From assembly GCA_014529385.2 (NCBI GenBank), contig CM043942.1, forward strand, positions 63,273,184 through 63,337,183: 64,000 bases of DNA. The letters run 5' to 3'. The notes under the pieces are model-generated. The model worked only from the letters and a program-made list of their open reading frames with translations. It had not been told where the DNA came from and did no database searches. Numbering within the stretch: position 1 is the stretch's first letter; each line of letters begins with the position of its first letter. This document shows positions 47,009-58,907 of this stretch, piece by piece. Position numbers and translations under genes: made by a program. This stretch comes from Adiantum capillus-veneris. Its lineage: Eukaryota; Streptophyta; Polypodiopsida; Polypodiales; Pteridaceae.

Positions 47009-48887
47009 TCTCAGAGAGAGAAATAAAATGAAATGAAATGTTATATTAGCGTCTTCAAAAGGCCAAAGTGACCTATGAGACCAGAAAGTTACAATGAGGT
47101 GGATCTGATACAAAGTCAGAGTCAGAGTAACAAGATGACAAAATGACAAAACAAAATACTATGGAATCCTAAACTGCTAGGTGTGGACTAAGCAGCTAAA
47201 CAGCTAGCTGGGATAGCTAGATCACAGGAGATCCAGCATCGGTCGCTGGCGGATATCATCAGTCTCCTCCATGGTCAGTAGTCTGACTGGGCATCGTGTA
47301 TGTCGAGCCAAAGTGACCCGAATCCTCTGATGCAGCCTCCATCGATGCTGTGTAGTCCTCCGCAGTCATGGGCGTCTCGATCTCCCCAGCTGAGTCGCTC
47401 GGTCGATCAGTATGCCTCTGGTGTAAAGCGACGAGTTGTGTTGTGGTAGTAACTCCTCCGGGTGTCCAGTGGCAGCTCTAAAGAAGTCTGTGATCTGTCT
47501 CTGAGACTGGCTAGCCTCTCCTCTCATCAGGCTCTCTCTGTGTCTGCGCACCTCGAGCAAAAACAAACCCAGGCATCTTTGAGCCTCGTACCGCATGACT
47601 CTAGAGAATGGTCCAAAGCCCTCTCTGAACAAGCAATGGAAGCGGCCTCATATCTCGTAGTAGACAGGGCAGTGGCATGTGTAGTGCAACTCTGTTTCAG
47701 GCTCGATGTCACACAGGGGGCATGTCATGGCCTCTACTGGTACTCCGCTGTATCTCCCAGTCTCGATCCGCAGCTGGTGTGAAGATGTGCGTATCTGGCC
47801 AATAGCACATCGTATCCCATGAGACAAGTGGGTGTCCATGTATCTGGGCCTCGTCACAAAACCATCCTCCGTAAGCTGGAGGAGATGCTCTCTATAGAAA
47901 GCCATCTTCGTGCCCAGCTCCTGTGCTGGCTGTATCCATATCCTCTTGGTGTCTAGCTGAGTCAAGTCCTGGCAAATGAGCTTGGCGATCTCGAACTGTG
48001 TAAGAGTCAGAAAGGGCGCATCCAGTGAGTACTGGAAGGGAGGCAATCTGTCTATGCCGAACCCATGCGCCTTAAACCATGAAGTCATCTCCCCATACCA
48101 GCATGTTGTATCTCCCTTGATGGCTAACTGTTGAGAGGACTCAAGTGCAAGGCGTGGATATCTCTCTCTAGGAAGTTCCCGCATGCGGTGTATGAAGGAG
48201 ACAGATCTGGTGAGCGCCTCAACCACCAGGGGGGGCAACTAGCTCTGCTCGTACAATAGCACGTGGTACTGAAGCCTTGGCTCTAATGAGCCGCGAGATC
48301 ATAGAGACCAAAGGCTTCTACATGTCCCCCCATCCATCACTGCAGCCTGTCCTACCGTGATGATCCAGTGAAGGTCCCCAAATCTCAGCTCCATAAAGCA
48401 ATGCAGAAGCCACCAAAGTGTCACAGAGCTAGAGCTTCGCCCGAGGCTCCTGAAACTGAACCTGTGAACACATCCTTTCCAATCTACCCAATGCTGCATG
48501 AGCTCTGGTCAATCTAGTCTCTGCTGCCCTCCTCAATGAAAATGCTGGCCCACTAAAAACCACTCCAAGGTAAGTGTAAGCATCTGTATACTCCACCTTC
48601 TCCTAGCCGTATGTGAAGGTGGGCACTGACCTCCTGATCCACTGTGGGGTGGTATTAAATACCATGACCTTGGTTTTACCAAGGTTGACGGTCAAACCAC
48701 TTTCCTGGGCAAAACTATGCAAAGCATCCAAGTGACGTTGCATCCCTCCGGAGAGTCGGAGATCAACACAATATCATCAGCATATAACAATAGTGGAATC
48801 CATGTCCCTGTCAGCTGTGCACCTCTATCACCATCTCTCTCAATGTAGTCAGAAACCTCATCTACATACATACCAGATAGAGCAGGG
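47009..48887 (-). pseudogene. LINE5: 5'-truncated LINE, RT to 3' end
   Basis: The copy begins at 48887 just before the RT residues MYVDEVSDYIE and holds YADDIVLIS near 48775. Then comes a diverged stretch (48750-48300), the good frame 48238-47366 with FIHRMRELPRERY, LPPFQYSLDAPF, YMDTHLSHGIRCAIGQIR and the zinc-like site CPLCDIEPETELHYTCHC, then the 3' UTR, hairpin near 47065-47079 and a short TC tail at 47009-47030. A TGA at 47648 stands where LINE1 has CGA. Confidence 0.88.

Positions 48888-48915
<28 letters not shown>
48888..48915 (-). repeat. (TC)n tail of LINE6
   Basis: 28 bases of GA on the plus strand, between LINE5 and the LINE6 3' motif. Confidence 0.9.
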
Positions 48916-48918
<3 letters not shown>

Positions 48919-49006
48919 ATGAAATGTTATATTAACGTCTTCTAAAGGCCAAAATGACCGATGAGACCAAAGAGTTACATCACGGTGAATCTGATACAAG
49001 GTCTGC
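48888..49006 (-). mobile_element. LINE6: very short 5'-truncated LINE
   Basis: About 120 bases: (TC)n tail, CATTT, ACGTTAA, the hairpin (about 48950-48964, GGTCA...TGGCC) and part of the 3' UTR with TTGTATCAGATTCACC. It ends about 40 bases from a NOL6-like exon, inside an intron. Confidence 0.8.
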
Positions 49007-49044
49007 ATTAAATAAAGAACAAAGAGACAACCTGCCGCTTTCAC

Positions 49045-49140
49045 CTCTGCTGGAAATAGGACTCGATGAGGGTGTGCTAGCTTCCTAGGTTGAACTTTCA
49101 AAATAATGTCGAAAAGATTCAATGGTGTGCAAAATAAAGA
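49045..49140 (-). CDS. NOL6: NOL6-like exon d (32 codons)
   Basis: CAG acceptor at 49143-49141 and GTGAAAG donor at 49044. Encodes SLFCTPLNLFDIILKVQPRK and HPHRVLFPAE, a region of NOL6 with the motif FRTPLxxYD in plants. The last exons must lie beyond the LINE6-LINE3 array or outside the window. Confidence 0.8.
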
Positions 49141-52123
49141 CTGTTCCAAAATACAAGCCATTTAGAATCGTCAAAAAACTATAGAGTGAAGAACCCTTAT
49201 TTAATCATGTTGCAAGGACATAAACTTGAAAAACCATTTGTACTGATCACATAACGTTTCTTGCTAAACAAGTAACAAGAATTTTTTGCACAATCCAACC
49301 GCACTTACTGGCCATCTTTCTGGAGTTTCACCCTTGATCAACTTGTCAAGTAGCTCAGATGAAGTCTTTGCATAGGCTACCACCCGTTTTAGCAGCTGAA
49401 TCAAAATTCAAAGGATAAGTATCTCTCTCTGCAAAAGAGTGACAACTTATTAGAACAAAGAATCTTACCAGTTTATTTGGAGAACTAGCGGTCCAAGTCT
49501 GAGACTTTAGATCATAGGGAGCAGCAATAAACATTACAGCTCGCTGTAGGGCTGCATCCTCTCTAAGCTCCTGCTTCCTCGTCTGGCCAAACTCATCCTG
49601 TACACAATCATTCCTTCATGACTCCAGAAAAGAAACTTAAACTTGGCACAACAACTCAAAGATGTAACAAATGTCCGTATTGCAGTATCTCCATCCCTAG
49701 CCCATAAACTTCATCTGGAACATTTTAAGGATATTAAAAAGGTGAAAAGTGAGCAAAATGATCTTGATAAGGAGTCAGCTACTACAGCCAGACTTCATCT
49801 CTCATACATAGTCGTTAAGTAGTAATCAATATATAAATACCTTCCGGTATAGTTTATGAACAGACATAAGACTGTCATGCATAGAAGATAATTTAACAAA
49901 GAAACTGATTAATTTTATGGAGCTTCTCTGTTTATAAATGCAAAAAAGAGATGGTAATAGCTCCAAAATCAGACTCAAAAGCCTCATAAGTATGACTCCA
50001 AAAAGAGGCCACAAAAAGATTGAAATCAGCTAGAATTAATTTTCTGTGTAGATTTAGAGGGTGTGCGCTTTGAAAACCACATGATGCGATGTATGCCAAA
50101 AACTACAATACAAAAGAACAGGGTACCTATGCAATGCGCTTAGGGTGGCTTGAAGACTCATCACTGCCTAAGCAAATACCCATGAATCCTATCTCTCTAT
50201 GTAATCGGGCTTCAGGCCAATCTCAACCTCTCTTGGAACTCGTAAAATCTCCTCAAACTGCCCATATGTCTGTGGGACACGTCTTCGCCTTAGGGAGTTT
50301 CACGCACCTGTCCACACTAGGTTTCATAAACATCTCCAATTTGAACACTCATTGTAGTCCATCTCTGTTAGTGGGTCGTCACGACGAACGTCTGTAGCAT
50401 AGCTATCTGGCACTAACATAATAATGTCAATACTCAAGGAAGTTACTTGGGATGGGGCATGGAGACTCTTTAAGGTTGTCAATCTTAAGAAGTGAACCTA
50501 ACAAGCAAACGCATAACCTCAACAAGCAAACCACCATTCAATGATTGAAAATCTGCGTATGTCCTATCTCACCACTCGGTCATCAAGTCATTGCGATGAC
50601 TAAGCAGACTTAAATTGCCATGAAACTTTAAGGAAAGTTATATTAAGTCTAAGTGGACAAGTCTACGAAGTCTGGTCACAATCTGAACAAGGTACCAAAA
50701 TCGCGATACATCATGTACTAAGTCACAAAAGGTACAACAAGAGAGCCCAACCAGATCGCCCTAAGATATAATAACTCTTTCCTATGGTCAAAATGTCAAA
50801 AAATGTTGATTTAAGCACTCAAAAACTGAAAATTAGGCTGGCAGACGTGTAGTCACAAACCTCGATAGAACTTGAAATGCTACACTTGAATGAAAGAGCA
50901 CGGAAAGAAGAACACAATACCAGTTTCGGAATCAATATGGAATTACCCAATCATTAGGAAAGTCAATTACAAATCTAAGTTGCTTGGTCGCCTGAGCGTA
51001 CGTACACAGAGTTCTCCTTTCTCCATAAGATAAGCCTCCTTTTCATACTAAGGTTGTTGTCTTTTATACCTAAGCCTTTCTAAATGGCCGATCGCCGGCT
51101 TACATGGGCCTTTACAAATATCATGAAAGAATTATAACTCACAAAATCGATCTATCACTCTAGAATCAAGATTTATACAGAGTATAGCTACAGTAGCTCG
51201 GAAAAACAACAGGATACAAATATATATAAAAATGTGGTGTCCGGCTAGATAGATATGGTGTCCAGCTAGGTGAGTGCCTACATGCTGAAATGGCCAAACA
51301 CTCCCACCTTTTTAGCTTGTTGTTAGGATTGTCGTCTGGTTTGTCTTGAAGGTTGGTCTTTAGCTCTAAAATTGCTTTGTAGTTGATGACACTTCCCCCT
51401 TCCTTGAGTGACTTATATCTGCTTTGCTTTGGTTGACACATAAGTGGGGCGTCTGTGGTTGAGGCAGTGTTGCATTTTGTTGCGCATTTTGACTCTTAGA
51501 CCACAAAAAATATTACTTGAAGCTTTGGAACTAACGCCTCGCTCATTTAGTGGCTTAGCTGCCCCACTCTGACTCTTATGTCATGTATTTTTAATGGCGA
51601 CTTGGATATACCTATTCAAGGCCAGAAACCCAATTCTATAGGTCCTTGAGACTTAGACCTCGTTCATTGTTTTGATCTTTGGATGCCACCATTTTGTCCA
51701 CTAGGTTTGAATACTTCTGGGCATCTTGATTTGTTTGTCGTATGTTGACAATGCTTTGTGAAAGAGGTTCTACGATTGTAGTAGGGATTGATAGAGCCTT
51801 TTCTTTATCTCCCATGAGAAATGGTTGGCAATATTTGTGCGTTCTCTATAATTGAATTTCGAATAGCAATTTTGAAACCCACCTTGTTTGTGGTCGCCAT
51901 GTGACCCTCTTTTGCATTTTCTCCTTTTGCTCAATGACTTGATCAACACAAGGCTTTGGTATTGTAATGTGCAGCGGAAGTGAATGATAGTGTATGTTGA
52001 GTGCTCAAGATGAGTGATCAATGTGTGCTCAAGGTTCCTTTTACTGAAGGAAAGGGGGAGCCTTCCTTGACTTAATGAGAGATTGTGCAATGGACCAAAA
52101 CAAAAGAGAGAATAGAGAAAGTG

Positions 52124-52222
<99 letters not shown>

Positions 52223-55200
52223 GATGGGAGCCTTCACGCGACTGGAGGTTCTCATTTCAGTTCGGGCTTGCTCAAAGACTGTACCCTCCCTGTTTTTTGA
52301 GATACAGGCGAGGGATGCTTACACCGAATTGCAGTTGAGGCCGTGCAGGTGGCAGAGTGCTATTTTCAGAGGATTCGCGTGGTGGGCATCTATGGGAGGA
52401 CTTGTGTCATAGATCCCGACCCAACAGCTCTTGAGACTGGCCACTCGAGACTGTGGGCTTGGGAGAGGTGTCCATTGGCACGAGTACAGTGGTAGAGTGT
52501 TGTTTTCAGAGGATTCGTGTGGGGCATCTGTGGAAGGACTTGTGTCATAGATCCCGACCCAACACCTCTTAAGACTGGCCACTGGAGACTGTGGGCTTCG
52601 GAGAGCTGTCCATTGGCACGAGTACAGTAGGATCCTCGAGAGTGGTTGTGGAGGGACCCCTTCTCCTCCATTGACCATCGAGGTGTCCCTTTCTTTCACT
52701 ACACTGTTCGGCTGGGACGTCACATACTGGCAGCACAGAGAGAGGCTCGTCCTGCTGCAGCACCTCATTGGTAGGAGGAGGGTCTCTCAGCTGAGTTCTT
52801 GACAACTTTTTGGGAGAGGTTGTGGGACTCCAGACAGTCGAGGCGAGTCACTTTGTTCTAGTGGCTGGTTGCACACAGAGCTACAACACTTGGGAGTTGG
52901 CTAGTACGTAGTGGTCTCTCAGCCGCATGTGCAGCTTGCGACCATCTTGTGGAGAGTCAGCGTCACTGTCTTTGGGACTGTCCTCTGGCACAACAGGTGT
53001 GGCTTCATGTCCTTCGGCTGATGCCAGCTCTTTCCACTGCTCGGCAATACACTTGGGGGGTAGCTACTTGGTCCACTCTCACAGGCCCAGTACTTCAGTT
53101 TGAGCTCTCTTCCACCAACAGGATGATAGTGATGCCCATAGCCGTTTTTCGGCTCTCTGTAATTGCCATAGTGAGTTATCTCACCCTATCAAATCACTCA
53201 AACACTGTGGTTACCCTCACCCTTTCACTGTATATAGGTGCGTGTGAGTTAGGGGACTTTTCCCATATCTCCTTACTGAAATAAAAAACCCTCAATTAGC
53301 TAGTCATTGGGCTAGTTGAGCCAAAAAAATAAAAAATATAAGTATATTATGGTCCATGCGTATGTAAATATTTCTTTGTATATAGGGCCTAAATAAAATA
53401 TTTTTTCATAATTATTTTGGTATTTATTTAAATATTTCTACCTAGGTGTGTGTTATTATTTATGCTCTGTACATTGCCTCACCATTACCACAATTTTTCT
53501 TACCATTTTTCATACTCTTTATTCCATATAGAAATATTTCCATGTAAGCTTCTCTTATATTTGGTGTAACTCCACCCCAACAAAAATCCAAAAAAATTAG
53601 TTTTATTTATGTCTATATTTTTGCACTATTGTGATTTTTCCCTTCCTACATCTATTTTGTTTTTTTTCTAAAAAATTAGAACACCAAAAATATTTATCTT
53701 TTTATGGTAGCCTCATAATGAGAGAGATTTCTTTTGACCCCTTTATATTTTTTCCATTTATATTATTTATATTTGACATGTACATATTTTTTAGACCCCT
53801 CAATATTTGATTTTCTTAGTTGTACTATTCACTTATATCATGATCTCAACAATATCTTCAATTATAGACCTACCATATAAGGTCAAGGGTAGGTGGCATG
53901 CATACATGCACTATGCAGGGCTCACTCTTGGAGGTATTCAAAAGAATCATCCAAAGAAGGACCCCACAAGAACCTTGTGCAGTGGAAAAAAACGGTCGGT
54001 TTTGCTGAATTTTTAAAGTTCACTTGCTCTCCGAATTTGAAAAGGTGATACAAACAAAAGTTGTAGCTCGTGGGCTGAACTTTTGCCTCAAATTTTTTCA
54101 TATTTTTTTGAGCTACGAGCTGTGAGCTATGATTTTATTAGTGGACCCCAGTTTTCCCATGCTATGCAACCACTCTCTCTTCCACTTTATCATTTTCCTC
54201 TTTCACACACACTTCTCCACTCATCATCCCCACCTCTCTCACCACTCCTCTCTGCACCCTACTCACCTTCTCCTCAACCTTGAAGAATAAGAGAAACCAT
54301 GGTGAGCTCATACCTCCCACACACAATTCCATTCCAAAATTGACCACCTAGTCTCATGTTTCCTCCTCCAAATTACCCATATCTATCAAAAAAACCACAA
54401 AATTCAGCCTCTTCTCTTAAAAGACAACATCATGGTGGTTGATTACTCAGCTTCAATTACCTTGTCTCTCAAGGAAGGTCAAGAGTGGAGAAAAAATGTA
54501 CCGTCAAAGCTAGTGGACCGTCAACAAGCGTCAAAATTGGCCCTACTCCAGACACTTGGAGCATCAACCTTGTAAGAAATCCACCTTTTCTTACCTCTTA
54601 AGAGTTTTTTCTTCCTTATTTGTATCCTACATGGATACTCCCATTGTAAATATCCAATTCCATTTGTAAATTAATACTAACTCTACTAACACTAACCCAC
54701 TATGAAAAGTCCTATCACCTCCATTTCTCTCCTCTCTCTTTACCCACCAACTTCTTGATAATTCCAAGCAAAAGAAATTAGATAAATTGCTGAAAATCTA
54801 ACCCAACCATGGTTAGAGGAGTAACCCTAGCCTTCAAAATTGCTATAAAAGGAGGGTGTAGCTAACACAAAAGGGGGAAGCCATAAGCAAGAGCACTATG
54901 CTATAGCTTGAGAAGCCAAGCTCAACCTCTCTAGAAGGAGCTCTTGAGTGGAAGCTCTTTGTCTTATGCATGTGCATGTGTTGTAATAGGGGATTAGCAA
55001 GGGAACTCTATGCCATTGTAAGAGAGAGAGTGATCATTCAATTGAGAGTAGAAAATCTATCATTTCTCCTACTAGTGTAAGCCCAACATTTGTTGAATCA
55101 AGGAGGGTGGATTTGGACTAAGCTTGGATACTTTGTCTCCCTTCCAACGTGAAGTAATGGACAACAATGATGCGTAAGTGTCTTGGTGTTTTTTGTTAAG

Positions 55201-55505
55201 TTCTTGATAGCTTGTCTCTGGTGTTGTCATCAATCTAGCCATAAATCCCACATACTGTAAGAGGGCGACAGGGTGGAGAGGACTCCCCTGGCCTTAAGAC
55301 AGTGATTGGGGTGGCTTTTCTTGTGATGTGTTGTGGTGAAATTTACGCAAGCTATGTTGAACAAATACTAATCTCACTTTGATTTGTCATGACAGATTTG
55401 TAAGAAGGTATTAATGCAACAAGCACCCCCTCCCCCTTTCTCTCTCTTTCTTAAATATATAGTTGTGTTTGCTTGATCATTGCCGATACGTTTCAAAGCA
55501 GCCCG

Positions 55506-55574
<69 letters not shown>

Positions 55575-57265
55575 CGTCCTAGTTCGCATGCAAAACTAGG
55601 TGGTGCCCCAAATTTATGTAGGGTTAGGTTGCGGGTTTGTGTGTGTGTTTGTTGTTTTTTTCCAACCCCAACCCAATTGAGCAGCATGGGAGCCTAGAAG
55701 AGTGCTTGGAGGCCACTCTCCTTGTTGCCCGCCCCAGACCGCCTCAATGCAGGGGGGTCGACCTACACTCCAGCCTGCTACACAGCTTATTCCGCAAGAG
55801 TGGTGCCGTGAGAGAGAGGAGTGTTGGGAGCTCATCAGTGGCCTAACACTCTAGTTCATTTGGCGGGCCCGTTGCTTCCACATCTTCGAGGCTCGCCCTG
55901 TACCACCAGCAGAGACTGTTCGGAATCTTTGGCTAGAGCTGGTCCACACTCTCGGAGGACAGTTCGAGAGACTCCAGGGCAGTTCCAACCGCATGTGGGA
56001 GCGTAGAGAGGCTTTCCTTCGACTCTGGCGTCCTGAGCCTTTTTTCACCATGGTCCAGGGTGTGCTCAAATGGCACTACCGTCCACCTGTGTAGCTCTTC
56101 CCTCCTCCCATCTCTTGATCTAGCTCAATTGTACATATGTTGTTTTTTCATTGGGAGAGTATCCCCTTCATTATTGTTGTAGCCCTCTCTTGTAGAGGAG
56201 GTTGTAGCCCTATGGGCAGTTTCATTCACTAATAGAAGGATCTTTTTCTCGGGGAAAAAAAAAATGAAACACTTTTCCTTGCACAGTGTAGGGTACTAAG
56301 ACCAAGCTACTCCAAGCTATCTCACACCTGTCTCAACTGCTAGAGAAAAAGATAGAAAACACATCTCAAAAAGTGACAATGTCCACAGAAAATAGTTGAG
56401 TGTCTTGTCATGAAGAGAAGGGTCCAGCTTGATGACATCGATTATAGGAAATCAAACTCAAGAAACATCCTCAATAAGATGAGAGGGAGAATAAAAATTT
56501 GTTTTCATCATAACTCCATTTAACATTAAAACAACGGCAAAATGCAAATCTTAAGGAGAAATTTATAGACGTGCTCAAACAGGACACATCTTTCAGGAAA
56601 GACCTCCTACAGAGAAACGTCCTTATCCTTTCAAACCCTATACAAGTTCCCTTGTCCTCTGGGATTTTTCTACATTCAATATGACCTATTACCTCAGATC
56701 CTTGAGCAAAACTTTGTCAAGCTTAAAGTAAAAGAAGAGATCGGGAAGCCCTTATCTTCATCTGAGAGCATCCCAAAATTTTCTTTCTTGATCTGGCTGG
56801 AATTTAGGAGTTGATCGATGAAACATTGAAGCAGCCATCGCTGATGAAGCTTTTAGTTCCACTACCCTTGCCTAATATAGTTGACTGTTAGGACTAGTTC
56901 TAGATGCTCACAAACCACAAAAAGTTGATCGGCATGGTGTTGGTGAATAAAGTAGTTGAGGCGCACATGTACCAAGTAAGTTTGACAGTTGACTCATGTA
57001 AATTTAATACCCATCATTTATGCAGAACTGTCCACAATTTCTAAAGAAGTCAATGTAACCATCGGGCCCACACGCCTGACTTCACGTACCACTGCTTTCG
57101 TTCCCAGGATAAGAAACTATATAATTACAGCAAGGGGCATGCATTGAACTTGGATTGTATGTTCTTACCATGATAAAAGTATACTCTTTTCCGGTGAAAT
57201 CTCCATTTATATCCACAACCAGGGGTGAGAAAGCCCAGTCATAATTCCTTAGCAAAAGGAGGAAC
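49045..57265 (-). CDS. NOL6: NOL6/Nrap/Utp22-like gene, four internal exons
   Basis: Four consecutive phase-0 exons on the minus strand: 57265-57169, 49597-49469, 49395-49309, 49140-49045, each with AG before and GT after. Together they read LLLLRNYDWAFSPLVVDING, then LQRAVMFIAAPYDLKSQTW, LLKRVVAYAKTSSELLDKLI and TPLNLFDIILKVQPRKLAHP, the order found near the C-terminus of the nucleolar protein NOL6 (Nrap, yeast Utp22). NOL6 belongs to the small-subunit processome that folds and cleaves pre-rRNA. Intron 1 of this set is 7,571 bases and repeat-filled; the other two are 73 and 168 bases. The upstream and last exons were not found in the window, so a partly eroded gene cannot be excluded. Confidence 0.85.
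49309..49395 (-). CDS. NOL6: NOL6-like exon c (29 codons)
   Basis: CAG acceptor at 49398-49396 and GTAAGT donor at 49308. Encodes LLKRVVAYAKTSSELLDKLI and GETPERWP. Confidence 0.85.
49469..49597 (-). CDS. NOL6: NOL6-like exon b (43 codons)
   Basis: CAG acceptor at 49600-49598 and GTAAGA donor at 49468. Encodes DEFGQTRKQELREDAALQRA and VMFIAAPYDLKSQTWT; the stretch FIAAPYD corresponds to the well-kept TPQDR/TAYD motif of NOL6. Confidence 0.85.
49598..51439. other. NOL6 intron, left part: no gene seen
   Basis: AT-rich. A 102-codon frame at 50089-50397 is not recognised. A diffuse region 50100-51300 has the look of a decayed LTR, with no paired LTR in the window. Confidence 0.3.
51440..52124. 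other. NOL6 intron, unclassified stretch
   Basis: No conserved protein seen. A frame at 52255-51770 on the minus strand passes through the microsatellite and is not convincing. Confidence 0.3.
52125..52219 (+). repeat. Compound (TG)n(AG)n microsatellite
   Basis: (TG)n at 52125-52186 with one TA interruption, followed directly by (AG)n to 52219. Confidence 0.95.
52220..53340 (+). pseudogene. L1-C: plant L1 3' fragment, plus strand
   Basis: Conserved zf-RVT signs: VTLF, WLVAHRATTLGSWLVR at about 52847-52910, and ESQRHCLWDCPLAQQVWLHV at 52949-53010. The copy ends with an A-rich tail (53318-53340). A 140-base duplication lies inside (52350-52629). It is 5'-truncated and starts next to the compound microsatellite. 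Many stops. Confidence 0.75.
52350..52629 (+). repeat. 140-base tandem duplication in L1-C
   Basis: Copy 1 52350-52489, copy 2 52490-52629, about 90 percent identical, both with GACTTGTGTCATAGATCCCG. Confidence 0.88.
53341..55507. other. AT-rich, LTR-like intron stretch
   Basis: No open frame of note. A TATA-like box at 54844 is followed by AAGCTCAACCTCTCTAGAAG-type sequence and a leader-like region to about 55200, as in an LTR of a retrotransposon. No second LTR or coding region is in the window, so a solo LTR is only a suggestion. Confidence 0.35.
54844..54850 (+). promoter_or_regulatory. TATA box candidate in the LTR-like stretch
   Basis: TATAAAA followed by GGAGGGTG in a non-coding AT-rich region, with a purine-rich start region about 30 bases downstream. 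Position and context only. Confidence 0.35.
55508..55573 (+). repeat. (CT)n next to L1-D
   Basis: 66 bases of CT; L1-D sequence begins immediately to its right. Confidence 0.95.
55574..56266 (+). pseudogene. L1-D: 5'-truncated plant L1 3' end
   Basis: The end of an L1 ORF2: RMWERREAFLRLWRPEPFFT followed by GVLKWHYRPPV and a stop near 56092. This corresponds to the end of L1-A (RRFDFLRRWARSPLFFTLTG ... ITWHYAPPQ). A 3' UTR of about 160 bases and a poly(A) at 56256-56265 complete it. It abuts a (CT)n tract on its 5' side, like L1-A. Confidence 0.75.
56267..57168. other. NOL6 intron, right part: no gene seen
   Basis: No splice-flanked coding segment that I recognise. A stretch at about 56590-56720 has a weak open frame but no family match. 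Confidence 0.35.
57169..57265 (-). CDS. NOL6: NOL6-like exon a (97 bases)
   Basis: CAG acceptor at 57268-57266 and GTAAGA donor at 57168. After one base that completes a split codon, it reads FLLLLRNYDWAFSPLVVDIN and GDFTGKEYTFIM, very close to the NOL6 motif YDWxFxPLIVDINxDF in plants. Confidence 0.88.
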
Positions 57266-57492
57266 CTGTCATAAACCAGATGCCAACAAGATCAATGTTT
57301 ATAGCAGAGTGATGTGAAACCAGTTTGTAGAGACAATCTTCGAAAATGGTAATGATAAATGACATTGACAGAAATCTATGCATTCGTTACTCATCAAGGT
57401 GGTTCAGAATGTCCTCTACGTGGCGTATATGTACGTACTATACGTCTATGCTTTGGTATGCGATTTGACTCTAGGTGTGTCTCTCCAAATGT

Positions 57493-57496
<4 letters not shown>

Positions 57497-57529
<33 letters not shown>
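57497..57529 (+). repeat. (CT)n tract
   Basis: 33 bases of CT in the region upstream of LINE7. Confidence 0.9.
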
Positions 57530-57531
<2 letters not shown>

Positions 57532-57800
57532 GTGCGTACCTGCTGCACCAGCGCCCTCCTGCTGCACCAGCGCGCGTACCTGCTGCTGTGCTGCTCCAGG
57601 CACACTACTGCTGTACTGCGCGCTGCTGTGTCACACCAGCTGCTCAGCGCGCCCACCCCACCTGCACAGCACCCCCAATACCCGCTTATACCAACCTGCT
57701 GCTGCTGCTGCTGCTGAACTGCCTCTCCTTGCTACACTCTTCCCCTCACGCAGCCCCTCCCCCCCCCCTCACGCAGCCCCTCCTCGCCCCCCATCACGCA

Positions 57801-57804
<4 letters not shown>
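57530..57804 (+). other. GC-rich stretch with trinucleotide run
   Basis: Imperfect CTGCTGCACCAGCGC repeats, a (CTG)6 at about 57700-57717 and C-rich blocks. It may be the LINE7 5' UTR or host intron. No gene is supported. Confidence 0.4.
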
Positions 57805-57872
<68 letters not shown>

Positions 57873-57930
57873 GGATACATACCCACACACACACTACACA
57901 CATACACGCATACACACACGTACTCCCTCT
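57805..57930 (+). repeat. (TC)n then (CA)n microsatellites
   Basis: TC to about 57860 with one interruption, CA at 57861-57872, then CA-rich sequence to about 57920. Confidence 0.9.
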
Positions 57931-57987
57931 CTTCCCCTTCTCCCCTCTTCTTCACAATATGAAGAGAGGGTAGCTTCGAAGACAACC

Positions 57988-58907
57988 ATGTCTTCCCCCA
58001 TCATCAAGACGCCGACATCGACAATGAAGACAACCTTCATGCTCACGAACAAGAGGCTTGCACAATTGGAGAAGGACATGAAAGAATGGTGGATGGAGAG
58101 AGAGATATGGAGGGAGGAGAAAGCCACCTTCATCAAGCTATGGAACGAAGAGAAGGAGGACACGAGAGCGGAAATCCAAATCTCAAAGAGGAGAAGGAGA
58201 GAAGGGAACAGGAGAACGAGAAGGAGAGGGAGAGATGGAGGAAAGAGCAAGAAGAGATGAAGGCACAAATCGATCTCCTTCATGCTTCCATCACATCCCT
58301 CACCCCCGAGGAAGGAGAGATTAAAGAGGAGGCTAAGGAAGCCCTCAAGGAGGAGATCACCAAAGCCCTCACCGCAAGCATTGAGGACAAATTAGAGGCC
58401 ACCAAAGAAGGATGGGTCGAAGTGGTCAAAAAGAATATCAAGAAGGTAGCAAGAGAGGAAGCCCAAAAAGATGAGGTACTCATCGTACACACAACCATCG
58501 AGGAGGAGAAGATGCGACAAGCTCGCCGTCTCAATGTGCGAGTGACCGGCATCAAAGAAGAAGAAGGGTCTACACCCGAGAGTGATGGGAAAGCTTTATG
58601 CAAGAAAGTGGGATACAAGGAAGAAGAGATCCCTTTCTCCAAAGTTTGGAGAGCCGGCAAAGATCCAAAGAAGAGAGCTCTCATCCTCCAATTCGCCTCC
58701 GAGGAGTCTCGAACTTCTTTCCTCCGAAAGAGGGTCATCTTGAGAGGGCTAGAAGGCCCCCCGATTTATCTTGATGATGACCTCACAAAGACGCAACAAG
58801 ATCACCGTCGCGCGTGCATGCCTAGAGTCCACCAAACCCGCAAAGAAGGGAAGAAGGCAGTATATCGCGATGGTAGGGTTATCATTGATGGCAAGACCAT
58901 CGCATAG
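57988..58907 (+). pseudogene. LINE7 ORF1: coiled coil, RRM-like and C-terminal domains
   Basis: Starts MSSPIIKTPTSTMKTTF at 57988 and changes frame near 58175, then continues to TAG at 58905 (about 305 residues in all). The first third is a Glu/Lys/Arg-rich coiled coil (ERERWRKEQEEMKAQIDLL), then an RRM-like domain starting RRLNVRVTGIKEEEG with ALILQFASEESRTSFLRKR, then a basic C-terminal domain (IYLDDDLTKTQQDHRRACMP, GKKAVYRDGRVIIDGK). This is the coil-RRM-CTD layout of mammalian-type L1 ORF1p, not the RRM plus zinc knuckle ORF1 seen in L1-A. It would bind and package LINE RNA. Confidence 0.85.

Noticed and set aside
50089-50397. A 102-codon plus-strand frame in the NOL6 intron
   Set aside because: No recognisable domain, no splice support and no homologous copy in the window.
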